The notes beneath the pieces were generated by a model that was given only the letters and a program-made list of their open reading frames with translations, searched no databases and was not told the DNA's origin. Positions 50,713 through 59,278 of a stretch of DNA of 64,000 nucleotides are shown here, piece after piece; the stretch's first letter is position 1, and each line of letters begins with the position of its first letter. The stretch covers positions 2,976,001 through 3,040,000 of the forward strand of contig CBDICG010000002.1 in the NCBI GenBank assembly GCA_965277275.1. Direction: 5' to 3'. The DNA comes from HLUCCA09 sp965277275 (GTDB taxonomy: Bacteria; Pseudomonadota; Alphaproteobacteria; Rhodobacterales; Rhodobacteraceae). The translations under genes and the position numbers were made by a program.

Positions 50713-51213
50713 ATGGCCACGACCGACATCGGAGCAGAGGACAGAGCCGGAGCCGGCAAGTCCGGGTCCAAGGTGCCGCTGCTTGTGGGCATCGTGCTTG
50801 GGGTATTGCTCGGTGGTGGTGGGTTCTTCGCGGCGTACATGGGACTGCTTCCTCTCCCTAACCTGGAAGCCCAAACATCCCAGAGCGACAGTGCGGAGCA
50901 GATGCCCGTCGCTGCTGTCTCGTTCGTGCCGCTTGATCCAATGGTTGTATCTCTCGGAACGCCCGGAAGCGGCAGGCATCTGCGGTTCCGCGCCGAAGTT
51001 GAGGTCGCGCCAGGGCGTGAGGCAGATGTCGTGTCGATTATGCCCAGACTGATCGACACGTTGAACGGCTACCTCCGTGCCGTACCGATCGAAGAACTGG
51101 AGGCGCCGTCAGCGCTTGTACGACTGCAGGCACAGATGCTCCGCCGTATCCAGTTGATCAGTGCCCAGGGCGCCGTTCGTGACCTGCTCATCATGGAATT
51201 CGTCTTAGACTGA
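50713..51213 (+). CDS. fliL: Flagellar basal body-associated protein FliL
   Basis: FliL is a single-pass membrane protein that rings the stator. The 166-residue protein has a short cytoplasmic head, one membrane helix (VPLLVGIVLGVLLGGGGFFA, about 20-39), then the periplasmic domain with PMVVSLGTPGSGRHLRFRAE and the C-terminal ISAQGAVRDLLIMEFVLD. ATG 50713 has GGAG 10 nt upstream; a better ribosome-binding site (GGGGAGGAG) stands before an out-of-frame ATG at 50697, so the start is somewhat uncertain. Confidence 0.9.
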   Translation: MATTDIGAEDRAGAGKSGSKVPLLVGIVLGVLLGGGGFFAAYMGLLPLPNLEAQTSQSDSAEQMPVAAVSFVPLDPMVVSLGTPGSGRHLRFRAEVEVAPGREADVVSIMPRLIDTLNGYLRAVPIEELEAPSALVRLQAQMLRRIQLISAQGAVRDLLIMEFVLD

Positions 51214-51227
51214 GAAGGGGCAATGCA

Positions 51228-51605
51228 ATGGATCTGATCGCTGATATTTTTCTACTTTTCGGAGCACTCGGTGCGAGCTTCTACTGCATGGTGCTTTCGC
51301 GCCGACTTACTCGCTTCACTGACCTCGAGCAGGGTATCGGGGGCGCTGTTGCCGTACTTTCAGTGCAGGTCGACGACCTTAAGGCGGCTCTTGCGGAAGC
51401 GAGAGATGCATCCTCGAGCGCATCGAACCGACTTGAACAGTCGACTTCGCGTGCCGAAGAGCTTGCGCGCCGGTTGGAGCAGCTCTCGGATCCGACGGCG
51501 GCGGAATACAGGGTCTCGCGAATAGGCGACGGACTCCAGACAAGGTCCATTCGCCGTCGGCGTCGTGGCACCGACCACGCTGAACGGCCAGGAGATGCAG
51601 CGTGA
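51228..51605 (+). CDS. Flagellar-cluster membrane/coiled-coil protein of unknown function
   Basis: The 125-residue protein has an N-terminal membrane helix (LIADIFLLFGALGASFYCMV), then a coiled coil (LSVQVDDLKAALAEARDASS, LEQSTSRAEELARRLEQL) and a basic tail (RSIRRRRRGTDH). It lies 14 bp after fliL and overlaps the MotE-like gene. A protein of this type occupies the same position in other Rhodobacterales fla clusters. It may help anchor or place stators. Confidence 0.7.
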   Translation: MDLIADIFLLFGALGASFYCMVLSRRLTRFTDLEQGIGGAVAVLSVQVDDLKAALAEARDASSSASNRLEQSTSRAEELARRLEQLSDPTAAEYRVSRIGDGLQTRSIRRRRRGTDHAERPGDAA

Positions 51606-52249
51606 TGCGTAAGAACGCCATTGGAAAGCAGAAGAAGTCTGCGCTTTCGCGTCGAAAAAAGCGTGGCCTACGCCGGCGGCGCGTTGGGTCCCTGACCATC
51701 ATTGCCGTGGTCTTTGGGCTATCTGGAGTGGCCCGAGTATCGGGTTCGTATACCAGTCCAATTTCCGAGAACTGGATGGCAATTGCCGCGTGGGCAAATG
51801 CGAGCGAGTCGGCCAGTGTCATGGACGATCCTGATGAAAGGCAATCAGCCGATGTGCTCTTCGATGCGCTCCTTGAGCGAGAGCAACGTCTCGTTGAACA
51901 AGAGCGGGCGTTGGAGGAGCGAGAGTACGCATTGCGCCTTGCTCAGCAAGAGCTTCGAACGAGTATGGATGCCTTTGAGGCAGCCGAAGCGTCGCTTCGC
52001 CAGATGGTGACACTTGCAGACGGCGCGGCACAAGCAGATCTAGATCGACTGACAAGAATGTATGAGACCATGAAGCCAAAGGATGCAGCGGCACTGTTCG
52101 AGACAATGGATCTTGCATTTGCGGCAGGGTTTCTTGGGCAGATGAGTCCAGCCTCAGCTGCGGAGATCCTTTCCGGACTTTCTCCGGAGGTAGCATACGG
52201 GGTGAGCCTTGTCTTGGCGGGGCGAAATGTAAATCCTGAGACAAATTAG
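51605..52249 (+). CDS. MotE-like periplasmic flagellar chaperone
   Basis: The 214-residue protein has a very basic N-terminus (KKSALSRRKKRGLRRRRVG), one membrane helix, a coiled coil (EREQRLVEQERALEEREYAL) and an MgtE_N-like C-terminal domain (RMYETMKPKDAAALFETMD, AAGFLGQMSPASAAEILSGL). That combination matches MotE, which stabilises the periplasmic motility protein MotC in rhizobia. The start is ATG 51605 (GTG at 51602 possible), coupled to the preceding stop. Confidence 0.75.
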   Translation: MRKNAIGKQKKSALSRRKKRGLRRRRVGSLTIIAVVFGLSGVARVSGSYTSPISENWMAIAAWANASESASVMDDPDERQSADVLFDALLEREQRLVEQERALEEREYALRLAQQELRTSMDAFEAAEASLRQMVTLADGAAQADLDRLTRMYETMKPKDAAALFETMDLAFAAGFLGQMSPASAAEILSGLSPEVAYGVSLVLAGRNVNPETN

Positions 52250-52355
52250 ATTGCCCGATTTTGCTGGTAGCTCTGTGATCGTTCGGTCATCGAGGATCCG
52301 TCTATGGGGGGGCGTAGGATGTTGCTGCAGGGCTTGGTGAGGCGAAAGGCGAAAC

Positions 52356-53228
52356 ATGCTTGGTATTGTTGGAATCATAGTCGTTTTCTCAATGGTTTTT
52401 GGTGGCTATCTTCTCGCCGGTGGGAAGTTCGGAATCATTTTCAAGGCTTTACCGTACGAGCTAACGATGATTGGAGGGGCCGCAGTTGGCGCATTTATCA
52501 TCTCCAACGATGTGTCGTCGATCAAGCACGCAATTAACGATTTGGGAAAGATCTTCAAAGGGGCAAAATGGAAACCACAAGACTATCGTGACTTGCTCTG
52601 TCTTCTATTCGAGCTAATTCGTCTTTCCCGATCCAACGCTGTTGCGCTTGAAGAGCACATCGAAGCACCTGGTGACTCCCCTATCTTCCAGAAATATCCC
52701 AAGATCATCGCGGATAGGGAAGCAACGGACCTAATATGCGATACGCTGCGCTCGGCTTCGATGAACTTTGACGACCCACACCAAGTGGAAGAAGTTCTTG
52801 ACAAGCGCATGGAGGTCAACCGCCACCACGCGATGCATTCAAGTCACGCGCTGCAAACCATGGCTGACGGGCTTCCTGCACTTGGTATCGTTGCCGCAGT
52901 CCTTGGGGTGATCAAGACAATGGGTTCGATCGATCAGCCACCGGAAGTGTTGGGCAAGCTCATCGGCGGTGCTCTTGTGGGTACATTTCTGGGTGTTTTT
53001 CTGGCATACGGATTGGTCGGTCCCTTTGCGGGTCGGATAAAGACAATTACCGAGGAGGATTCATGCTTCTACGAATTGATTCGCGAAGTGCTAGTCGCCA
53101 ATCTTCATAATCATGCAACAAATATTTGTATTGAAGTTGGTCGACAAAACACACCCAGTCACATTCGTCCAAGTTATTCAGATTTGGAGGAGGCGCTCCG
53201 TAGCGTAAAGCAGGCAGAGGCGGCTTAA
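52356..53228 (+). CDS. motA: Flagellar motor stator protein MotA
   Basis: MotA is the ion-conducting stator subunit. The 290-residue protein has four membrane helices: MLGIVGIIVVFSMVFGGYLL, ELTMIGGAAVGAFIISND, LQTMADGLPALGIVAAVLGV and LIGGALVGTFLGVFLAYGLV. The cytoplasmic loop contains the charged torque residues (e.g. RHHAMHSSHAL nearby). The IGGAAVGAF and GLPALGIVAAVLGVI motifs are diagnostic. No motB follows here. The local DNA is distinctly richer in A/T than the rest of the window. Confidence 0.96.
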   Translation: MLGIVGIIVVFSMVFGGYLLAGGKFGIIFKALPYELTMIGGAAVGAFIISNDVSSIKHAINDLGKIFKGAKWKPQDYRDLLCLLFELIRLSRSNAVALEEHIEAPGDSPIFQKYPKIIADREATDLICDTLRSASMNFDDPHQVEEVLDKRMEVNRHHAMHSSHALQTMADGLPALGIVAAVLGVIKTMGSIDQPPEVLGKLIGGALVGTFLGVFLAYGLVGPFAGRIKTITEEDSCFYELIREVLVANLHNHATNICIEVGRQNTPSHIRPSYSDLEEALRSVKQAEAA

Positions 53229-53231
53229 TGT

Positions 53232-55679
53232 ATGCAGTTTAGTGTTCGTAGGGCATGCACTTACTTCTTGTGCGCGACTTTGGCCATGTGCTTTGGAGCT
53301 GGCTGCCTACATGCTCAGCAAGCGCGTATTTTCTCTGGGGAGCACGCTGATTTCTCTCGCCTTGCGTTGCGATTGCCGCAAGGTGTTGAGTGGAGTTACG
53401 AGCAAACTGTCGGTGGATATAATATATATTTCCAACCAGAGTTTCCGCTATCGATTGATGGCATTTTTAATTTGATTCCGCACGATCGTATTGAGGATGT
53501 GATTTTGCTTCCTGAGGGCGATGGAATTTTTATCGCTTCAACCTGCAATTGTTCATTTGAAATACAGGACTTGGATAATCGTGTAATTGCGATCGATGTA
53601 AGTGATAAAGGCCTATTGGAAGGAGTTGGGGGTCGGAGTCAGAGTATTCCTCTTGGTGACTTTGTTTCAGCAACAAGTTCGGCATTCACTATGGCTGGTC
53701 GCCTTTTTGACTTTGGTACCCTCCAATCATTGGGAAGTGAGGATAAGGCCACCTCTAGATTGATCTCCAACGACTCATTCGACCCTCGGACGCCCTTGGG
53801 TGGGTTAATGGTTCAGGACGAGCTCCGCGAGACGACGGGCGTGAATACCCAACTTGAACGGAGCCTCGAGCAGAGCCTTCAAGCTGGTCTGTTGGAAGCG
53901 GGCTCCCTTGATCGTTCAGGTGGGACGGACATTTTGGCGGGCGTCGGCCTCACTCCCGATGCCGCGACGCCGCTCATGCAGAGAAACATCGATCTACGCT
54001 CACCAGTCGGGAGCTTGCGTGAATCGGAACCTTCAGAGGTGGAGGTGAATGATGTTTGCGCTGATGCTTCGCTCCTTGAGTTTATGGCTGAAGGATCTCT
54101 TGAGGGTGCGCTTGAAACGCTTTCGGCCTCTAGGGCGAGGCTCGTCGATGCACGAGGGGTTCTGTCGCGGGAGGGTGCGCGCAAACTCGTCGAGATATAC
54201 CTCTTCCTGACGTTCGGAGCCGAGGCGCGAGCGTTGCTTAGCGCTGCGAACTCGCCTGAAGAAGAGTACCAATTGCTGGAGGCGGTGTCCCGGATTGTCG
54301 AGCAGCAAGAACCGCCAAATGACGAGGTTCTTAGAGGTATGGAAGTCTGCGAGGAGCCACTCGCACTTTGGGCGCTTCTGGGTCAAGCAAATGGTAGTAC
54401 ACCGCTCGATCCCAATGTGAATGCGGTCAAGAGTGGGTACTTTGACCTTCCGGTCCACTTGCGACTCCATCTCGGGGAAGCCTTGGTGAAACGGCTTGAG
54501 GCACTAGGCGAAGCCGATGCCGCAAGCGCCATCGCGGCGAATTTCGACGCACTCAGATCCGATCCCATATTCGCGCTTGAAGGGTCTCTAGACGACAGTG
54601 CGAGTACTCCACAACCTGCGCATTCGCAAAGCGGTCGGGATGGCCAGCTTGATCTCGCGCTTGGCGTTGCGCTTGAGGAAATGTCGCGTCAGCGCTTGGC
54701 TTCTTCACAATCGTTGGCGGTCGCCGCCGCTTTCTATGACGAGTACAGCGACTTGCCCGAGGGGGCACAACTTCTTGATCTCCTCTTTCTGTCACGCGCC
54801 TATGAGAATGACTTGGAGGGCGCGTGGGCCATCGAAGCACAACGGGTCTCGACTGAGAATTCCGAATGGGCTGAGAGCTTCCGGTCCGCGCGATCGAATG
54901 CACTCGCCAACTTGGAAACCGAATCGCTATTGCGCCTGCTCCGCGACGAACGGCGCGGCGTCTTTCTCGACATGATCGCAAATGAAGACCTGATTGGGAT
55001 GTCGCGGCGGCTCGTGGACATTGGGTTTGCACAGGAAGCGGTTTTGGTGGCAGGTGCCGCGCAACGGAAAGAGTCCGACGCTTGGGACAACCTTTTGGCT
55101 CGGGCGGCGCTCAAGATGGGAGATGCGCGACAGGCCATTTCATTGGTGGCGGCACATGACGACCCGGAGGGAGCCACGTTGAGAGGTGAAGCGCTCTTGG
55201 AGCTGGGAGATTTGACACGTGCAGCCCGTGCTTTTGCAATAGCGGGAGACGAAACGGAAGCCTCTCGGGCGGCGTGGTTGTCCGGCGACCGCGCGACGAT
55301 CGAAGAGTTTGGAACGGTGCCTCAACGAGAGCTATTGTCATTGCTCGACCTTGCGGGCGTAGAATCGGAGGAGGCCGTGCCAACAAGTCCTGGGGATGCG
55401 GCAGAGGACGCGTCCGTTGTACTTGGGACGCCCAATGTCGGATCGCTGCCGACCTCAGCGCTGTCCGGACCCGGTAGCGCAGAATTCCCGGGCGCCGCAA
55501 CAGCTACGCTAGATGAAGAGCGAGCGGTCAACGGAGTGTTGAACGAGGACAGCGCTCCTCAACAACAGCCTTTGCCCGGTGAGGCACGGATTGCGCAGGC
55601 ACGCGATGTTCTTGCGCAAGCCGAGGAAACGCGCGCTGCCCTACAGGCTCTGCAGCAGCTGCAGGAAGACACAGAGTAA
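53232..55679 (+). CDS. Large exported protein of the flagellar cluster, unknown function
   Basis: The 815-residue protein begins with a Sec signal (ACTYFLCATLAMCFGAGCLHA, cut near residue 28; as segments CTYFLCATLAMCFGAGCLHA). A beta-rich N-terminal domain follows (DFSRLALRLPQGVEWSYEQT; EGDGIFIASTCNCSFEIQDL), then a long helical region with TPR-like helices. The protein ends in a coiled coil (AQARDVLAQAEETRAALQAL). It starts 3 bp after motA, so it is probably co-expressed with the stator. No named family is recognised. The first 600 bp are AT-rich, the rest nearer the genome average. Confidence 0.75.
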   Translation: MQFSVRRACTYFLCATLAMCFGAGCLHAQQARIFSGEHADFSRLALRLPQGVEWSYEQTVGGYNIYFQPEFPLSIDGIFNLIPHDRIEDVILLPEGDGIFIASTCNCSFEIQDLDNRVIAIDVSDKGLLEGVGGRSQSIPLGDFVSATSSAFTMAGRLFDFGTLQSLGSEDKATSRLISNDSFDPRTPLGGLMVQDELRETTGVNTQLERSLEQSLQAGLLEAGSLDRSGGTDILAGVGLTPDAATPLMQRNIDLRSPVGSLRESEPSEVEVNDVCADASLLEFMAEGSLEGALETLSASRARLVDARGVLSREGARKLVEIYLFLTFGAEARALLSAANSPEEEYQLLEAVSRIVEQQEPPNDEVLRGMEVCEEPLALWALLGQANGSTPLDPNVNAVKSGYFDLPVHLRLHLGEALVKRLEALGEADAASAIAANFDALRSDPIFALEGSLDDSASTPQPAHSQSGRDGQLDLALGVALEEMSRQRLASSQSLAVAAAFYDEYSDLPEGAQLLDLLFLSRAYENDLEGAWAIEAQRVSTENSEWAESFRSARSNALANLETESLLRLLRDERRGVFLDMIANEDLIGMSRRLVDIGFAQEAVLVAGAAQRKESDAWDNLLARAALKMGDARQAISLVAAHDDPEGATLRGEALLELGDLTRAARAFAIAGDETEASRAAWLSGDRATIEEFGTVPQRELLSLLDLAGVESEEAVPTSPGDAAEDASVVLGTPNVGSLPTSALSGPGSAEFPGAATATLDEERAVNGVLNEDSAPQQQPLPGEARIAQARDVLAQAEETRAALQALQQLQEDTE

Positions 55680-55875
55680 TTCACCGGGTGCCTGCGCAGT
55701 GAGCAGCTGCGCCTCTCTTGCCGGCCGTAGGTCGACCGGTTGGGCTGTCAGAATTCCGGAAACGGGCCATCAATTGTAGCGCGGAATGCAACTATTCTTG
55801 GCGCGAACTGGACGTCACGGATCCAGGGCAGTAGCGCCGTACGCTTGAATGGCTGACTAGTTGTGCTCAAGGGAC

Positions 55876-55918
55876 TTGACAACTTTGGAACGTTCCAGTT
55901 AAAAAATGGAACGTTCCA
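55876..55918 (+). promoter_or_regulatory. Promoter with two identical TGGAACGTTCCA operators
   Basis: TTGACA (55876-55881) and TTAAAA (55899-55904) are 17 bp apart. TGGAACGTTCCA, a perfect 12-bp palindrome, occurs at 55886-55897 (between -35 and -10) and at 55907-55918 (over the start region), 21 bp or two helical turns apart. A LacI- or GntR-family repressor is likely; none is encoded next to it in the window. Confidence 0.75.
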
Positions 55919-55933
55919 ATCAGGAGGTGGGCT

Positions 55934-56935
55934 GTGAACTGGGGATTGATCGGTGCGAGCACCATAGCCGCCGAGCACATGATCGGGGCCATTCGTTCGC
56001 ACCGGGGAAATGACGTTGTAACTGTGCTGAGTAGCGATCCCGAGCGTGGACGCACCTATGCGGACCAACACGATATTGACCGTGCTGAAACGCAGCTCGA
56101 GGAGTTGCTCGCTGACCCCGCGATTGGTGCTGTGTACATCTCGACGACAAACGAGAAGCACTTCGCGCAAGCCACCGCCGCGATCGCTGCAGGAAAGCAC
56201 GTGCTCTGCGAGAAGCCGCTGGCCATGACCCTCGCTGACGCGCGCACGATGGTTGCGGCCGCCGAAGCTGCCGGGGTCGTTTTCGGCACCAACCATCATC
56301 TTAGAAATGCTGGATCCCATCTCGCGATCCGGCACCTGATTGCCTCCGGTCGCATCGGCGAAGTACTGGCCGTACGTGTCGCTCACGCTGTCTATCTGCC
56401 TCCGCATCTGCAGGGTTGGCGGATAGACAGCGCGGGAGCAGGCGGTGGCGTCATTCCCGATATCGTCGTGCACGATGCCGATACAGTGCGGTTTCACCTG
56501 CAGGAAGATCCGGCCGAAGTCGTCGCTATCGAGCGCAGCGAAAGCCTGGGTCAGGGCGTCGAGGACAGCGTGATGTCGGTTTGGCAGATGCCATCCGGTG
56601 TCCTGGTACATACGCACGAAGGCTTCACCATCCGGCACGCAGGCACATCGTTCGAAGTTCATGGCACGGAAGGATCCATCGTCGCCAAGGGAGTCATGAC
56701 GCAACGCCCGGTGGGCGAGATCGTCCTGCGAACGGAGCGTGGCGAAGAGGCCGTCACGTTCAGCGACCACAACCTCTACCATCGTTCGATGGGCCTCTTC
56801 ATGGACGCGATCGCCGGGAAGGGCACGCCTTCCGCGACCGGGGAGGACGGTGTGAAATCGCTCGCGGTCGCACTTGCCGTGAAGGCCGCGGCGACCTCCG
56901 GCAAGCGTGTCGCCGTCGACTACGGGGGGGTGTGA
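55934..56935 (+). CDS. Gfo/Idh/MocA oxidoreductase, 1,5-anhydro-D-fructose reductase-like
   Basis: The 333-residue protein has the Rossmann start MNWGLIGASTIAAEHMIGAI, the family motif VLCEKPLAMTLADAR and the stretch TNHHLRNAGSHLAIR, then AVYLPPHLQGWR and VHDADTVRF. These segments and the length match bacterial 1,5-anhydro-D-fructose reductase, which makes 1,5-anhydro-D-mannitol with NADPH. Start is GTG 55934 with AGGAGG at 55922-55927. First gene of the operon behind the double operator. A related sugar-acid dehydrogenase activity remains possible. Confidence 0.82.
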   Translation: MNWGLIGASTIAAEHMIGAIRSHRGNDVVTVLSSDPERGRTYADQHDIDRAETQLEELLADPAIGAVYISTTNEKHFAQATAAIAAGKHVLCEKPLAMTLADARTMVAAAEAAGVVFGTNHHLRNAGSHLAIRHLIASGRIGEVLAVRVAHAVYLPPHLQGWRIDSAGAGGGVIPDIVVHDADTVRFHLQEDPAEVVAIERSESLGQGVEDSVMSVWQMPSGVLVHTHEGFTIRHAGTSFEVHGTEGSIVAKGVMTQRPVGEIVLRTERGEEAVTFSDHNLYHRSMGLFMDAIAGKGTPSATGEDGVKSLAVALAVKAAATSGKRVAVDYGGV

Positions 56936-56936
56936 C

Positions 56937-58508
56937 ATGGACAAGGTGGTCTCTGCTCGCGAGGCCGTTGGCCAGATCCCCGATGGTGCGGTCGTCAGTG
57001 TGTCGTCCTCCTCTGGTCTTGGCTGTCCGGACAAGGTGCTGGGTGCCATTGGTGCGCGATTCGACGCAGAGGGGCATCCCCGTGATCTGACAACGCTGCA
57101 TCCCATCGCGGCGGGCGACATGTACGGGATCAAAGGGGTCGACCACATCGCGAAGGACGGCTTGCTTGCGCGGATTCTGGCAGGTTCCTACCCCAGTGGG
57201 CCCTCGTCGATGGAGATGCCCGAGATCTGGAAGATGATCGTCGAGGAACGCGTGGCTGCCTACAACGTGCCCTCGGGCATCATGTTCGATATGCACCGCG
57301 ACGTTGCGGCCCGCCGGCCTGGCGTGCTGACGCAAGTCGGTCTTGAAACCTTCGTTGACCCGGTGCGCGAGGGCTGCGCGATGAACGCTCGCGGCGCTGC
57401 GGCCCCGATAGTGCACCGCCACGAGATGCATGGCGAAACCTGGCTGCACTTTCCCAATATCGTGCCCAACGTAGCGATCATTCGCGGCACCACGGCCGAT
57501 GAGAATGGCAACCTGACGTTCGAACACGAGGGCGCCTATCTCGGTGCCCTCGATCAGGCGATTGCCGTGCGCAACCACCGCGGCCTCGTCATAGCACAGG
57601 TCAAGCGCGTGACGGCGGCGGGCTCCCTGCGCCCGCACGACGTACATGTGCCGGGTCATCTGGTGGACCTGATCGTGGTCGATCCTGACCAGAAGCAGAC
57701 CACCGAGACGGACTATGACCCGGCGATCTCGGGCGAGATCATGCGCCCGTGGGACAGTTTCTCCCACGCTGAGCACGGCATCGAAAAGGTGATCGCCCGC
57801 CGCGCCGCGATGGAGCTGAAGGCAGGCGACAGCGCAAACCTTGGCTTTGGCATCTCTGCCAACGTGCCCCGCATCCTGGTGGAGGAAGGCTTTCCCCGCG
57901 CCGTCACCTGGGCCATCGAGCAGGGCGCCGTGGGGGGCGTGCCGCTCACCGGTTTTGCCTTTGGCTGCGCGTCCAATGCCGATGCGATCCTGCCCTCGCC
58001 CGCGCAGTTCACCTACTTTCAGGGGGGCGGGTTCGACGTGTCGTTCTTGTCTTTCCTCGAGGTCGACCGTGAGGGCAACGTCAACGTCTCGAAGCTGGGC
58101 AAGAAGCCTTACCTGACCGCCGGGTGCGGTGGCTTCGTCGACATTACAGCGAACGCGCGCAAGATCGTCTTCTCTGGCTACTTCGAGGCGGGCGCAAAGC
58201 TCGATCTGTCGCCTGAAGGTGTCAAAGTTGCGCAGCGCGGCAAGTTCACCAAGATGGTTGAAGAGGTCGAACACGTGACCTTCGCGGGTCCGCGCGCGCG
58301 CGCCCGCGGGCAGGAGGTGCTCTACGTCACCGAGCGTTGCGTGATGCGGCTCGACGAGGACGGCTTGCTCGCGACCGAGATCATGCCCGGTATCGAGCCA
58401 GAGACCGATATCATTGCCGCGTCCGAGGGGCGCGTGCGCGTGGCGGGGAACGCCTCGAGAATGCCGGTGTCGCTGCTGGCCGAAGGGCCGATGGGGTTGC
58501 AGCTGTGA
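56937..58508 (+). CDS. Acyl-CoA:acetate/propionate CoA-transferase
   Basis: The 523-residue protein is a fused-subunit family I CoA-transferase (YdiF/propionate CoA-transferase type). The N-terminal half has VVSVSSSSGLGCPDKVLGAI, and the catalytic glutamate lies in AIEQGAVGGVPLTGFAFGC at about 321-339. FQGGGFDVSFLSFLEVD and a C-terminal EVEHVTFAGPRARARGQ follow. It moves CoA between short acyl groups. ATG 56937 is 2 bp after the reductase stop and its own stop overlaps the next gene. Acyl specificity cannot be read from sequence. Confidence 0.88.
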   Translation: MDKVVSAREAVGQIPDGAVVSVSSSSGLGCPDKVLGAIGARFDAEGHPRDLTTLHPIAAGDMYGIKGVDHIAKDGLLARILAGSYPSGPSSMEMPEIWKMIVEERVAAYNVPSGIMFDMHRDVAARRPGVLTQVGLETFVDPVREGCAMNARGAAAPIVHRHEMHGETWLHFPNIVPNVAIIRGTTADENGNLTFEHEGAYLGALDQAIAVRNHRGLVIAQVKRVTAAGSLRPHDVHVPGHLVDLIVVDPDQKQTTETDYDPAISGEIMRPWDSFSHAEHGIEKVIARRAAMELKAGDSANLGFGISANVPRILVEEGFPRAVTWAIEQGAVGGVPLTGFAFGCASNADAILPSPAQFTYFQGGGFDVSFLSFLEVDREGNVNVSKLGKKPYLTAGCGGFVDITANARKIVFSGYFEAGAKLDLSPEGVKVAQRGKFTKMVEEVEHVTFAGPRARARGQEVLYVTERCVMRLDEDGLLATEIMPGIEPETDIIAASEGRVRVAGNASRMPVSLLAEGPMGLQL

Positions 58509-59278
58509 GCGAGGTGCATCTTCTCCTCGAAGGCCCCGTGGCGGAGATCCGGCTGGACAATCCGTCCAAGCTGAACGCGCTGACCGTAAGCATGATCGAC
58601 GCGCTCGAGGCGCATTGCGCCGCAATCGAAGCGGACCGGTCGGTGCGCGCCGTGCTGCTCACCTCGGAGGGCGACCGAGCCTTTTGTGTCGGTGCAAACA
58701 TCCGCGAATGGGCGGAGCTGGATCCCCGCGCTTTCGCCCGCGACTGGGTGATGCGTGGCCACCGCGTGTTCGACCGCCTGGCGCGCCTGCCAGTCCCACT
58801 GATTGGCGTGATCGGGGGCCATGCCTTGGGTGGAGGGCTGGAGCTGGTGGCGACCTGTGACATGCGGATCGCGGCGCCCGCCGCGACCTTCGCGCTGCCC
58901 GAGACCGGGATCGGCATTGTGCCCGGCTGGTCGGGCACGCAGCGCCTCGCCGGGCAAATCCCCCCCGCGATCCTCAAGGAGATGGCGCTGACCGGTGCCC
59001 GCCTCTCCGCCGAGCGCGCCTACCAGGTCGGATTCCTCAACGCGGTGGCCGAGGATCCCCGCACAATGGCCCTCGAGATGGCCGGCCGCATCGTCACCAG
59101 TGGCCCCCAGGCGACAGAGACGGCCAAGTGGCTCGTTGCCGCCGCCGTTGGAGAGGACGCCCCCGCCAATATCGAAGCGCTCGCAGGTGCGGCGATGGCC
59201 CCAACGGCAGAAAAAGCCGAAGGCGTCGCCGCGTTCTTCGAGAAGCGCAAACCCCATTTCGAGGACCAGCCCTCATGA
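58505..59278 (+). CDS. Enoyl-CoA hydratase/isomerase family protein
   Basis: The 257-residue crotonase-fold protein starts at GTG 58505, overlapping the CoA-transferase stop. It has the N-terminal LDNPSKLNALTVSMIDALEA, the first oxyanion-hole region FCVGANIREW, the second HALGGGLELVATCDMRIA, and the catalytic-face segment LPETGIGIVPGWSGTQRLA with one Glu retained. This fits a hydratase or isomerase acting on a short acyl-CoA. It overlaps the aldehyde dehydrogenase gene by 4 nt. Confidence 0.88.
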   Translation: MSEVHLLLEGPVAEIRLDNPSKLNALTVSMIDALEAHCAAIEADRSVRAVLLTSEGDRAFCVGANIREWAELDPRAFARDWVMRGHRVFDRLARLPVPLIGVIGGHALGGGLELVATCDMRIAAPAATFALPETGIGIVPGWSGTQRLAGQIPPAILKEMALTGARLSAERAYQVGFLNAVAEDPRTMALEMAGRIVTSGPQATETAKWLVAAAVGEDAPANIEALAGAAMAPTAEKAEGVAAFFEKRKPHFEDQPS

